Shown: piece by piece, positions 51,837 through 60,082 of the stretch | How positions within the stretch are numbered: the first letter of the stretch is position 1 | Layout: each line of letters starts with the position of its first letter | Assembly: GCF_036946125.1 (NCBI RefSeq) | Contig: NZ_JAQIJT010000002.1 | Location: 1,672,001-1,736,000, forward strand | Direction: 5' to 3' | DNA: 64,000 nucleotides | From: Sphingomonas adhaesiva | GTDB lineage: Bacteria > Pseudomonadota > Alphaproteobacteria > Sphingomonadales > Sphingomonadaceae | The notes under the pieces: model-generated | Told to the model about the DNA's origin: nothing | What the model saw: only the letters and a program-made list of their open reading frames with translations | The model's database searches: none | Made by a program: the position numbers and the translations under genes

Positions 51837-51993
51837 CCCTCATTCGCCGATCCGCCTCGCGACCTTGGCGGGCGCGGCGGATCGGCCGTCCGACGGCGCG
51901 CGCCCGACCGCGCGCGCCGCTCCCGCCGTGTGGCCAGCACGTTTCCGGCGGCGATTGATTCGCGCGTTCGGAGCCGTTACGCCCGCGCCGCGT

Positions 51994-52070
51994 GCCCCCG
52001 TAGCTCAGCAGGATAGAGCGACGGTTTCCTAAACCGCAGGTCGTGAGTTCGAATCTCGCCGGGGGCACCA
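51994..52070 (+). tRNA. tRNA-Arg (anticodon CCT)
   Basis: A 77-base cloverleaf with acceptor GCCCCCG/CGGGGGC, a D-arm with TAGCTCAGC, the anticodon loop TTCCTAA (anticodon CCT, reading AGG) and a T-arm with GTTCGAATC. CCA is encoded at 52068-52070. No intrinsic terminator with a clear stem follows, although a TTTTT run lies at 52083-52087. Confidence 0.96.
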
Positions 52071-52569
52071 GCTCTACCGCGGTTTTTGGCCAATTCTTCA
52101 TCGTTAGAACGCGCAGAGCGCGCAACGAACCCCGGTTCGTGTCGGCACAGTTTGTTCGTGCGCCGTTCGGGCCTGCGCGCCCCCGTGATCCGCTGATCTG
52201 ATCCTCACAGCCATTTCGCACGCCCAGCGGCGGCCGGCCCCGATTCGGTCGGCGCCTTCGTGCGCCCATCGACTTCCCGGCCGGGAGCCGACACGATGTC
52301 GCATACCCTCGACGCCAGCGCCGCCAGCGCGCCAGCTCGTCAATGGCTTCACCGCCCGCCTCACCGACCGCACCGGCCGCGGCCCCGACCGTAAGGTCCG
52401 TCGCCACAGAATCGACGTCGACGATCGTCGCGCGCAGGTCTTCCGCCGGATCGGTGACGGCACCGTCGCCGAACCGCGCCGACGCCGCTGCGCGGCACCA
52501 CTTCACCGAGGCCCGCCGCCGCCGCCGCGATCCGGACGGACCCCGGCGCGACTCGCTTCGATGGCGACG
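52071..52569. other. No intact gene; possibly decayed sequence
   Basis: No convincing open frame. Short stretches look protein-like in changing frames on the plus strand: RQLVNGFTARLTD around 52335-52370 resembles the inhibitor-I9 prodomain of subtilases, then VRSVATEST in the next frame. Another peptide, DGVLNRFVADAPTL, near 52585-52625 overlaps the 3' end of the FAD monooxygenase gene on the other strand. This could be the remnant of an S8 peptidase gene; evidence is weak. Confidence 0.25.
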
Positions 52570-53931
52570 TCAGGATCGCCGACGGCGTGCTGAATCGGTT
52601 CGTGGCGGACGCGCCGACGCTGATCGCGACGCCCGGCGGCCAAGCAGCACCCCGGCGCCGAGGACGAGCCCGGCCAGCGCGAGCGCCGCGACCGGCGGCA
52701 CGCGCCGCCGTTGCGTCGTCGCGGGCGTCGGCACCGCCTCCCCCGGGGCATCGTAGCGCGACAGGTCCGGCTCCCCCGCATCGCCGCCGCCACCGAACAC
52801 CCTTCCCGCGGTCTTCCTGATCGCGGGACGGCTCGCGGCAGCCATCACCGCGTGGAGGATGCGGATGCCGGTGCGGCTGTGCGGATTGGCGAGGCGCGAG
52901 GCGAAACGGGGCACGCCCTGCGCCTGCCCGACCATCGGCCGCATCGCCTGTTCGTAGGCGCCGAGGGCATCGAGCGGATCGGCGGCAAGCGCCAGTTCGC
53001 CCGCCAGCACCCGCGCGCCGGTCACCGCCAGCGTGGTGCCGACCCCGCCGATCGGCGTCACGCACCAGGCGGCGTCGCCGCACAGCACCACCCGGCCGGC
53101 GGACCAGCGCGGCATCCGGATCTGGCGCAGCACGTCCAGGTAGAAGTCGGGGGTCGTCGCCATGCCCTCGATCACGCGCGGCGCCTGCCAGCCGGCGTCG
53201 GCGAAGGTCGCGCGCAGCCACGCCTTCTGCCGCTCGGTCGGCCAGTCCTGCTCGCCCTCGGGCGGCTTCTGCACGCTCAGCATCGCGCGCGTCGTGCCGT
53301 GCCGGTCCGGCCGCAGCGACACGCTGCGCCCGCCCGGCGCATGATACCAGCGCCACAGCCGGTCGTCGTCGGCGCGGCGCGGGATGGTGAAATAGGCGAT
53401 CGTCAGGTCCATCGGGCGCGGCCGGTTCTCGCCCGGGAACACCAGCGCGCGAGTCGCCGATCCCACGCCCTCCGCGACGATCACCAGATCGTAATCCTCG
53501 GTCGTGCCCCCGGCAAAGGTCACCGTCGCGGTGTCGACGGTCTGCCCGACCGCGACGACATGGTCGCCGAACCGATATCGCGCATGATCGCGCGCGCCGT
53601 CGAACAGCAGCTGCGCGAGGTCGCCGCGCAGGATCTCCATCTCCGCGGTCGGCCCATCCGCGCCGATCTCGTCGGTCAGGAACTGCGCCGCGACGCGCCC
53701 GTCTTCCTCGACCCAGGCGGTCCCCTCCTCCCCGGTGCCCAGCGCCAGCGCGGCTTGCTCCAGCCCCATGCACCGCAGCACCGCACGCCCGACGCCGCGC
53801 ACGTCGACATTCTGCCCGCCGTAGCGGAACGCCGGCGCGCGCTCGACGACGGTGACGTCGAAGCCCGCGCGCCCCAGCCACCAGGCGCAGGTGTTGCCGG
53901 CGACGCTGGCGCCGGTGACCAGGACCCTCAT
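52570..53931 (-). CDS. FAD-dependent monooxygenase with C-terminal membrane anchor
   Basis: A 453-residue flavoprotein of the PHBH/UbiH-like group. The Rossmann motif (VTGASVAGNTCAWWLGRAGFDVTVVER) lies at the N-terminus and the FAD-ribityl GD motif (VVLCGDAAWCVTPIGGVGTT) near residue 280. After the enzyme domain a proline-rich linker leads to one hydrophobic helix (VAALALAGLVLGAGVLLG) and a basic tail, which is unusual for the group. ATG 53931 (MRVLVTGAS) is favoured over GTG 53937. Substrate unknown; tetracycline-type or aromatic hydroxylation are only possibilities. Confidence 0.8.
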   Translation of the reverse strand: MRVLVTGASVAGNTCAWWLGRAGFDVTVVERAPAFRYGGQNVDVRGVGRAVLRCMGLEQAALALGTGEEGTAWVEEDGRVAAQFLTDEIGADGPTAEMEILRGDLAQLLFDGARDHARYRFGDHVVAVGQTVDTATVTFAGGTTEDYDLVIVAEGVGSATRALVFPGENRPRPMDLTIAYFTIPRRADDDRLWRWYHAPGGRSVSLRPDRHGTTRAMLSVQKPPEGEQDWPTERQKAWLRATFADAGWQAPRVIEGMATTPDFYLDVLRQIRMPRWSAGRVVLCGDAAWCVTPIGGVGTTLAVTGARVLAGELALAADPLDALGAYEQAMRPMVGQAQGVPRFASRLANPHSRTGIRILHAVMAAASRPAIRKTAGRVFGGGGDAGEPDLSRYDAPGEAVPTPATTQRRRVPPVAALALAGLVLGAGVLLGRRASRSASARPPRTDSARRRRS

Positions 53932-54085
53932 CGACACGCGCGGACCTCCCTATTGCCTGCACAACGCCGCAGGCGCGGAAAGTTACCGCGTCACGTCCCC
54001 CGGCGCGCGAGGCCGATGTGCCGGGACCGCGACGGCGCGATGGGCGCCTCGTCCCGCGGTCAGGTCGCGCCGGTATCGGAGACCG

Positions 54086-56929
54086 TCACGACGACGCCGC
54101 CGACGCGCCATCCCGGATCCAGACCAGCGACTGCGGAGAATCGCGCCGGGTCGCCGCTTCCGCGGTCTGCTGCGCCACCACGGCGGTTCCCGGCGCGTAA
54201 TCGACCGACACATCCCCGGTCGGCAGCTCGGCAAGCGGCCGCCCGGTGCGGTTCATGCGCGCGTAATTGGGGATGGCGGTCAGGCGCGAACCGTCGTTCC
54301 ATTCGCCCACGATCGTCATCACGCCGCCCAGCAGATCGCCGCGCCACGCCGGCGACAGCCCGGCCGCGCCGATTGCGAGGTCGATGCGCGGCTGGTCGGC
54401 ACGCTCGACATTGTAGACCAGCGGGCCGTAGCGCAGCGCCACCTTGCCGCGGGTCGCCTCGATCCGCTCGTCCCCGGTCACGCGCTGCACGCGCAACGGA
54501 AGCTCCAGCTCGACGCGGTCGCCCGCACGCCATTCGCGCGTGATGACGGCATAGCCTCGCTCGATCCGGGGGGTGACGGGGGTGCCGTTGACCGACAGGC
54601 TGACGAGCCCCGAGACGGCCGGTTCCGACTGGTAGAGCGCGCTCGTCTTCCGGTCGGGCACGCGCAGGCGCAGCGCGAAGCGGCGGCTCTGCTTCGGGTT
54701 GACGGTGATCGCCACCTTGCCATGCCAGGGATAGTCGGTTTCCTGCACCATCTCGACCGGGGTGCCCGCGACGTCGCCGACGTTGATCGTGCTGCCGACG
54801 AACATGTTGACGTACAGCCCGTCGTCGGACTTGGCATAGGCCCAGGTCGGCAGCATCAGCAGCGTGCGCGGGATGTTGCCGACGCAGCACGGGCAGACGT
54901 GCCACTTCGCCCGCTCGGTATCGATCAGCGGGTTGGTGTAGGTGAAAGATCGCCCCGCCAGATCGGTCGCGCCCAGGAGCGCGTTGTACATCGTCTCCTC
55001 GTACAGGTCGGCGTAGCTGGCGTCGTGATAGGCCAGGTTCATCTTGTACTGGAAGAAGATCAGCCCGCAGCTGGAACAACTCTCGCAATAGGCGTCGTTG
55101 CGCAGCGCGTAATCGACGCCGAACCCTTCGGAGGTGTCGCCGCTGCCCACCCCGCCGGTGACGTAATATTTGCGGTTCACCATATTGTCCCAGAGCGACA
55201 GCACGGCGCTCTGATAGTCCCGGTCCGCGGTCTCGGCGGCGATGTCCGCCATGCCGGAATAGAAATAGACCGCGCGCACGGCATGGCCCACCGCTTCATA
55301 TTGCTGCTCGGGCGGGAGGTGGCTCTGGTCATACTCCGACCCGCCCTCGCGCGAATCGAGCAGGAAACGCGCGAGCCGGACATAGGCGTCGCCGCGCCCG
55401 CCGCCCTCGGTGTCGTTGACGAAGCGACCGAAGCGGACCAGCGCCTGCTCCATCTCCTGGTGCCCGTCGAACCACGCCTTCTTCCCCGGCCCGATGTTCG
55501 CGACCCAGCAGTCGGCGAGCTTCTTGGCCGCGTCGTAGAGCCGGAGGTCGCGACCGCCGGTCAGCGTATGGTGGTTGATCGCGGATTCGATGAAATAGCC
55601 GGCGACATAGCCCTCATGGTCGCCGCGATGCTCGGGCGACCACCGCTCGGCCCAGTTCTGCCGGCCCGCGAGCGTATAGGCGGTCTGCATGTACCCGTCG
55701 GGTTCCTGCGCGGCGAGGATGATCGGGATCCAGCGTTCGAGCGAGCGCCGCATATGATCCTGCGCCGCGACGATCTCGCGATCGCCCTGCGGATCGACCA
55801 TCAGCGCGATGCACATCGATTCCACCGTCTGATGGACCCAGGCGTTGGAGAAGACATAGCCCTTGTGCTCGCCGTGCGGCTCCCCGCGCAGCGCCTTGGC
55901 GGCCTCGACGAAATTGTCGAGCCCGCCCTGCCCCGCCGTCAGGTCGGTCCGCTCGCAATAGGCGATGCAATGCGGGATCCAGTTGACGATCAGCGACTTG
56001 GCGCGGTCGCGCCACAGCGGGCTGCTGATCGAATAGGGGGTCGTATAGACCACGTCGAGGCGGCGCGGCGGCGGCGGCGCCTTCGCGCGCACCGCCACCA
56101 GCGAGCGCGCGGCCTTCCCCTGGCCGGCGGCGGCGAGTTGCAGGACATAGTCGCCCGGCGCGGTGACCGAGGCGCGCGTGACGAGCGCGCCGGCATCCTC
56201 GAAGCTGACCTGCCCCGGCCCGCTGACCTTGGTCCAGCGCACCATGTCGCTCGCGCTCGCGCTCAGCCGCTTGACCTTGCCCGACAGATAGGTCCGCCCA
56301 CCCGCGACCACCGACCGATCGACACCGGCGGCGACGATCGGGGCGAAGGGCGGCACCGGCCCCGAACTCCACACCCGCCATTGCAGCAGACCCGCCGACC
56401 TGCCGCCGTCGCCCTCGAATTCGAGCCTCAGGCGCTGCGTCGTCACCGGACGGAAGCCGACGCGGTTGAATCGGTCGACCGAGGTGCCGAGACGATTCGC
56501 GCCCTTCACCGGCATGAAACGCGCGCCGTCCCAGTACACCAGCCGCGCCGATCGCGGCGCCGCGATGCCGCGCCCGTCCGACCACCAATAGACGTCGGCC
56601 GCCCCGATCGTCACCGGCCGGTCCCATGCATATTCCACCGCCTGCGGATCGGTCCGCGGCCAGGTGCCGTATGCGCCCCCCGACGCATCGCCGGAATGGG
56701 CGGGCTCGGCGCCGGAATTGAGCGCGGCGAAGCTGGTGTCCCCCGACACATACGCGCCGCTGGGCGTGGCGACGGTGGCGAGGTTCACAGGTCTCGTGGC
56801 GTCCGCGGGAAGCGCGACTGCCTGGTCCGCGATCGACACCGCCGCCGCCCCCAGCGCGACCTTGATCGCGCCACGTCGCGACGTTCCGGTCGCCGGCTCA
56901 CCTGCCGCATGTCGATGACTGCACGTCAT
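54086..56929 (-). CDS. Tat-exported GH127-type beta-L-arabinofuranosidase
   Basis: A 947-residue exported glycosidase. The twin-arginine signal (TSRRGAIKVALGAAA) is at 16-30, an F5/8-type (CBM32-like) sugar-binding domain at about 50-190, an Ig-like domain at about 195-285, and an (alpha/alpha)6 catalytic domain with beta domains from about 300. The GH127 zinc/cysteine site is visible: E616 and C618 (CESC) with C681 and C682 (CPCCVGN), matching Glu338/Cys340/Cys417/Cys418 of HypBA1. Further cysteines (CSSC) surround it. The family removes beta-L-Araf from hydroxyproline-linked plant glycans. The promoter carries a GTATAC operator. Confidence 0.85.
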   Translation of the reverse strand: MTCSHRHAAGEPATGTSRRGAIKVALGAAAVSIADQAVALPADATRPVNLATVATPSGAYVSGDTSFAALNSGAEPAHSGDASGGAYGTWPRTDPQAVEYAWDRPVTIGAADVYWWSDGRGIAAPRSARLVYWDGARFMPVKGANRLGTSVDRFNRVGFRPVTTQRLRLEFEGDGGRSAGLLQWRVWSSGPVPPFAPIVAAGVDRSVVAGGRTYLSGKVKRLSASASDMVRWTKVSGPGQVSFEDAGALVTRASVTAPGDYVLQLAAAGQGKAARSLVAVRAKAPPPPRRLDVVYTTPYSISSPLWRDRAKSLIVNWIPHCIAYCERTDLTAGQGGLDNFVEAAKALRGEPHGEHKGYVFSNAWVHQTVESMCIALMVDPQGDREIVAAQDHMRRSLERWIPIILAAQEPDGYMQTAYTLAGRQNWAERWSPEHRGDHEGYVAGYFIESAINHHTLTGGRDLRLYDAAKKLADCWVANIGPGKKAWFDGHQEMEQALVRFGRFVNDTEGGGRGDAYVRLARFLLDSREGGSEYDQSHLPPEQQYEAVGHAVRAVYFYSGMADIAAETADRDYQSAVLSLWDNMVNRKYYVTGGVGSGDTSEGFGVDYALRNDAYCESCSSCGLIFFQYKMNLAYHDASYADLYEETMYNALLGATDLAGRSFTYTNPLIDTERAKWHVCPCCVGNIPRTLLMLPTWAYAKSDDGLYVNMFVGSTINVGDVAGTPVEMVQETDYPWHGKVAITVNPKQSRRFALRLRVPDRKTSALYQSEPAVSGLVSLSVNGTPVTPRIERGYAVITREWRAGDRVELELPLRVQRVTGDERIEATRGKVALRYGPLVYNVERADQPRIDLAIGAAGLSPAWRGDLLGGVMTIVGEWNDGSRLTAIPNYARMNRTGRPLAELPTGDVSVDYAPGTAVVAQQTAEAATRRDSPQSLVWIRDGASAASS

Positions 56930-56961
56930 TCACCACTCCCGCCCTTATAGCCAATAGTCAT

Positions 56962-56989
56962 ATGGTATACGATTTTCCGGTAAGTGCAA
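56962..56989 (-). promoter_or_regulatory. Promoter with GTATAC operator for the GH127 gene
   Basis: On the minus strand TTGCAC (56984-56989), a 16-base spacer and TACCAT (56962-56967) form a plausible promoter 33 bases before the ATG. The palindrome ATnGTATACnAT at 56962-56973 overlaps the -10, as expected for repression by a FadR/FCD-type GntR protein. Confidence 0.55.
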
Positions 56990-57148
56990 AGTGACATCGT
57001 GCCTCCGGACGGTATCAGCCGCCGTCGGCCACTTTCCATCCCGTATCAGCAACGGTTCGACTTGACGGATATACGTCCGCTTCGTGACTTTTCAGTAGCT
57101 TGACGCCAGTCCGGGCCTCACGACCACCGTCGTTGCGCCCGACCTGGC

Positions 57149-57182
57149 TTGCCAGCGTATCTATCCTCCGACAGTATACGAA
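57149..57182 (+). promoter_or_regulatory. Promoter and imperfect GTATAC operator for the metallopeptidase gene
   Basis: TTGCCA (57149-57154) and, 17 bases on, CAGTAT (57172-57177). GTATAC (57174-57179) lies in ACAGTATACGAA (57171-57182), which matches ATnGTATACnAT at 8 of 10 defined positions. The site again overlaps the -10. The 180 bases between this and the GH127 promoter show nothing else clear. Confidence 0.45.
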
Positions 57183-57208
57183 AATAACATATGGGTCGGG
57201 AGAGTTTT

Positions 57209-59119
57209 ATGCAGCGCATGTTGATCGGCGGTGTCGGCCTCGTCGGAGCGGTTGGGGCGTCGGCGCTGACACTCCTGTCCCGGGATGCCGGCGGCGGTGC
57301 CGTGCGACGCGGGGATTCGGTCCAGGTCGTTCCCGCCGCAGCGCCGCAGGTCGAAACGTCGGGAATGACGTCAGGGTCGAACGACGCAGCCGCCACTTCA
57401 TGCGTGTCGGGAAGCTGGGTCGCCGCTCCCGGCAAGCTTCCCGTCGCCCGCGAAACGGCACACATCGCGCTGCGGTGGTCGGGCGGCACGGTATCCGCAG
57501 CGCAATCCGACAAGGCGGCGGCGCTGTTCGAGCATCTGTACGACGTCTACGTCAACCAGGTCGGCTTCATCGCGCCGAGCTGCCAGTCCACGACGAAGTA
57601 CAAGGTCAACGTGTACTTCTACCCCAACATCGGGCCGACCGGCAGCCTGGACGAACACGGCAATCCGTCGCTGTTCATCAGCCCGTCGGCACTGGACGAT
57701 CTCAAGACGACGGCGCACGAGCTGGCGCACGCGTTCCAGGGAGGATCGGGCGGCTTGCGGGACTCGCCGTATATCGGCTGGTTCTGGGAGAGCCATGCCG
57801 AGTTCATGACGGCGCAGGTGCCGGAGCTTCGCTCGACGTTCACGGGCTGTTCGTTGAACTCCGTGCTTTACCCGCATTTCTACTACGGCTACACCCCGAA
57901 CCGCTACTGCAACTGGCAGTTCATCGAATATCTCAAGGACCGCTACGGCTATGCCGCGGTCAACGACCTGTGGAGCAAGTCGCCGCGGGTCGGCACGGCC
58001 GGATACAACCAGGTCGACATCCTGTCCGTCCTGATGAAGAACATGGGCTGGACGCTGGCGCAGCTCAACACCTTCTTCGGCGAATGGGCGATGCACAACG
58101 TCAATTGGGACTATACCAACCCGGACGGCAGCGATCAGGGTGCGATGCTCCGCGCGGCCTATGGGTCGAACGGCGACAATGCGAGCTACAAGCGCCTGCG
58201 CACCGCGACGCTCGATCCCGTCAACCTGGGCGCGCGGACCTTCTCGATCCCCGAGCGGCAGGCGCCGCAACGGCTCGGCTACAACCTGGTCCGGCTGTAC
58301 CCGGATGCGGGCGCGACCAGCATCACCGTCGCCTTCAAGGGCGTCCGGCAGACGAGCCCCGCCACCTCGAGCTTCCCGGGCCTCGCCAACGAACCGCCGT
58401 CGGTGGACCAGCCGAACCCCGGCTGGCGCTGGGGGGTGGTCGCGGTCGGCAGCGACGGCCGCTCGCGCTACAGTGCGGTGAACGCCAGCAGCAACGGCAG
58501 CGTCAGCTTCCCCGTCCGCTCCGGCGACAAGTCCGTGTGGCTGGTGGTGGTCGGCGCACCGACGCAGCTCCAGAAGTTCGTCTGGGACCAGGCCTATTAC
58601 TCGCTCTACCGCTACCCCTGGATGGTGAAGCTGACCAACGCGATGCCGTCCGGCTACCAGCCCAACGCGCCGACCCCGGTGCCGGGCGGGCACAAGCATT
58701 CCAACGGCGGCGGCTGGGTCGCGGCCGGTGCCAACGTCGCCGCCTCCGCCTATGTCGGCCCCTATGCCAGGGTTCTCGGCGGCACCGTGTCGGGCAATGC
58801 GCGGATCGAGGATCATGCGATCGTCGCCAGCGGCACGGTGCGGGATCGCGCCGTGGTGGGCGCGTTGTCGCTGATCGACGAGGATTCCACGATCGCCGAC
58901 GACGCCCAGGTCCGCACCGTGTTCGAGGGTATCCGTGCGTCCAACGTCACCGGAACGGCGAAGAACCTGGGCGACACCAATTACTACGGCTATTCGATGA
59001 ACGCCGGCACCCAATACGGCCCGTACGAAAATCCGTCGCAGCTGACCGATCCGGCCCGCGGCGCGAACCGCACCACGGCGGTTCCCGAGGTGACGGCGGC
59101 ACCCGCCTACGTCTGGTAA
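57209..59119 (+). CDS. Exported Svx/DUF6055-type metallopeptidase with beta-helix repeats
   Basis: A 636-residue protein with an N-terminal hydrophobic signal or anchor (MLIGGVGLVGAVGASALTLL). The zinc motif H170-E-L-A-H174 is followed by WFWESHAEFMTAQ, supplying a third-ligand Glu; a central domain follows. Residues about 495-575 have hexapeptide-like turns (AAGANVAASAYVGPYARVLG) of a left-handed beta-helix. This architecture matches the DUF6055/Svx and AvrXca-type exported proteins of plant-associated bacteria, which are thought to act on plant cell-wall glycoproteins. GGGAGAG precedes ATG 57209; MGRESF at 57191 is an alternative. The operator lies upstream. Confidence 0.7.
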   Translation: MQRMLIGGVGLVGAVGASALTLLSRDAGGGAVRRGDSVQVVPAAAPQVETSGMTSGSNDAAATSCVSGSWVAAPGKLPVARETAHIALRWSGGTVSAAQSDKAAALFEHLYDVYVNQVGFIAPSCQSTTKYKVNVYFYPNIGPTGSLDEHGNPSLFISPSALDDLKTTAHELAHAFQGGSGGLRDSPYIGWFWESHAEFMTAQVPELRSTFTGCSLNSVLYPHFYYGYTPNRYCNWQFIEYLKDRYGYAAVNDLWSKSPRVGTAGYNQVDILSVLMKNMGWTLAQLNTFFGEWAMHNVNWDYTNPDGSDQGAMLRAAYGSNGDNASYKRLRTATLDPVNLGARTFSIPERQAPQRLGYNLVRLYPDAGATSITVAFKGVRQTSPATSSFPGLANEPPSVDQPNPGWRWGVVAVGSDGRSRYSAVNASSNGSVSFPVRSGDKSVWLVVVGAPTQLQKFVWDQAYYSLYRYPWMVKLTNAMPSGYQPNAPTPVPGGHKHSNGGGWVAAGANVAASAYVGPYARVLGGTVSGNARIEDHAIVASGTVRDRAVVGALSLIDEDSTIADDAQVRTVFEGIRASNVTGTAKNLGDTNYYGYSMNAGTQYGPYENPSQLTDPARGANRTTAVPEVTAAPAYVW

Positions 59120-59162
59120 ACGGGGCCGGCGGGAGGCGGCGCCGCGCCGCCTCCCGCCGGCG

Positions 59163-60030
59163 ATGAACGAGGCGATGGGCGAGGCAGGAGGATGGGCGGC
59201 GATGGCGATCGCCGGGGCGGCACGGGCCGGGCCGCGTGCCGCGACGCCGCCGATGGGGCGGAACCCCTACAACGCCTTCGACCTCGATTACGGTGAGGGC
59301 GAGATGATGGCGCAGGCCGGGCTGCTCGTCAGCCTCGGCCTCGCCGATCTCGGCTATCATCGGCGACCGCGCGGTGATCGCGGTCAATCAGGACCCGGCC
59401 GGCAACCAGGGCGTGATCGTCTCGCGCGACGGCGCCGGCGAGGTCCTGTTCAAGGCGCTGACCGGATCGGGACGCAAGGCGGTCGCGTTCGGCAATCGCG
59501 GGCGCCGGCGCCTGGATCTGTCGGCGCGGGTGGCGGACCTCGGCCTGTTCCCTCACCGCGCGCCTGACCGCGTGCGAACTGTGGAGCGGCGGCGTCAGCC
59601 GGCCCGCCGACGTGCCCGCCAGTTTCGAGGTCGCCGACACGGGATACAAGTCGCCCGAGCGGATGGTGGTGCGCCAATGAGTATTGGCGCCGATCGGCTT
59701 CCTGCCCCTCGGCGAGCCGCTGATGCTGGACGGCAGGAAGGACCACGCCGGGATCGGCGTCGCGGCAGGGACGCGGGTCGGCATCCGGCTGGCCGGACGA
59801 TACGACCGCATGACGCTCGATCCCCGCACGCCGGGCTCGCAGACCGGGCGGTACGCGATGGTAGGCGACGGCAAGGTCCTGCGACGGGGGATCGCCGCGA
59901 CGGCGGCGCGGCGGGTGACGATCGACGTACGCGGGGTCCAATGCATCGAACTGGTCGCTCCGCCCGCGACCAGGGAGCTGACCACGATCGCATGGCATTC
60001 GATGCGGCTCGAGATGCGCGCCGCGTCGGA
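59163..60030 (+). pseudogene. Decayed GH27 alpha-galactosidase with NPCBM-like domain
   Basis: Fragments of a GH27-type enzyme lie in order but in different frames. At 59160-59355 is the family N-terminus (TPPMGRNPYNAFDLDY; normally PPMGWNSWNAF). At about 59356-59545 is the end of the barrel (GDRAVIAVNQDPAGNQG). At about 59550-59680, after a frame change, is LTACELWSGGVSRPADVP, ending in TGA. From about 59690 comes an NPCBM-like domain (LMLDGRKDHAGIGVAAGTRVGIRLAGRYDR). Around 250 residues, with both catalytic aspartates, are missing, so it cannot be active. Confidence 0.75.
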
Positions 60031-60082
60031 GCACCGGCGCGGCGACGCCGGCCGGGCGACGCGCCCGGCCGGCCGACGACGA

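Noticed and set aside
51826..52506. A minus-strand open frame with the peptide PARFELTTCGLGNRRS
   Set aside because: This peptide is the well-known false translation of the strand opposite a tRNA-Arg gene; the tRNA at 51994-52070 explains it.
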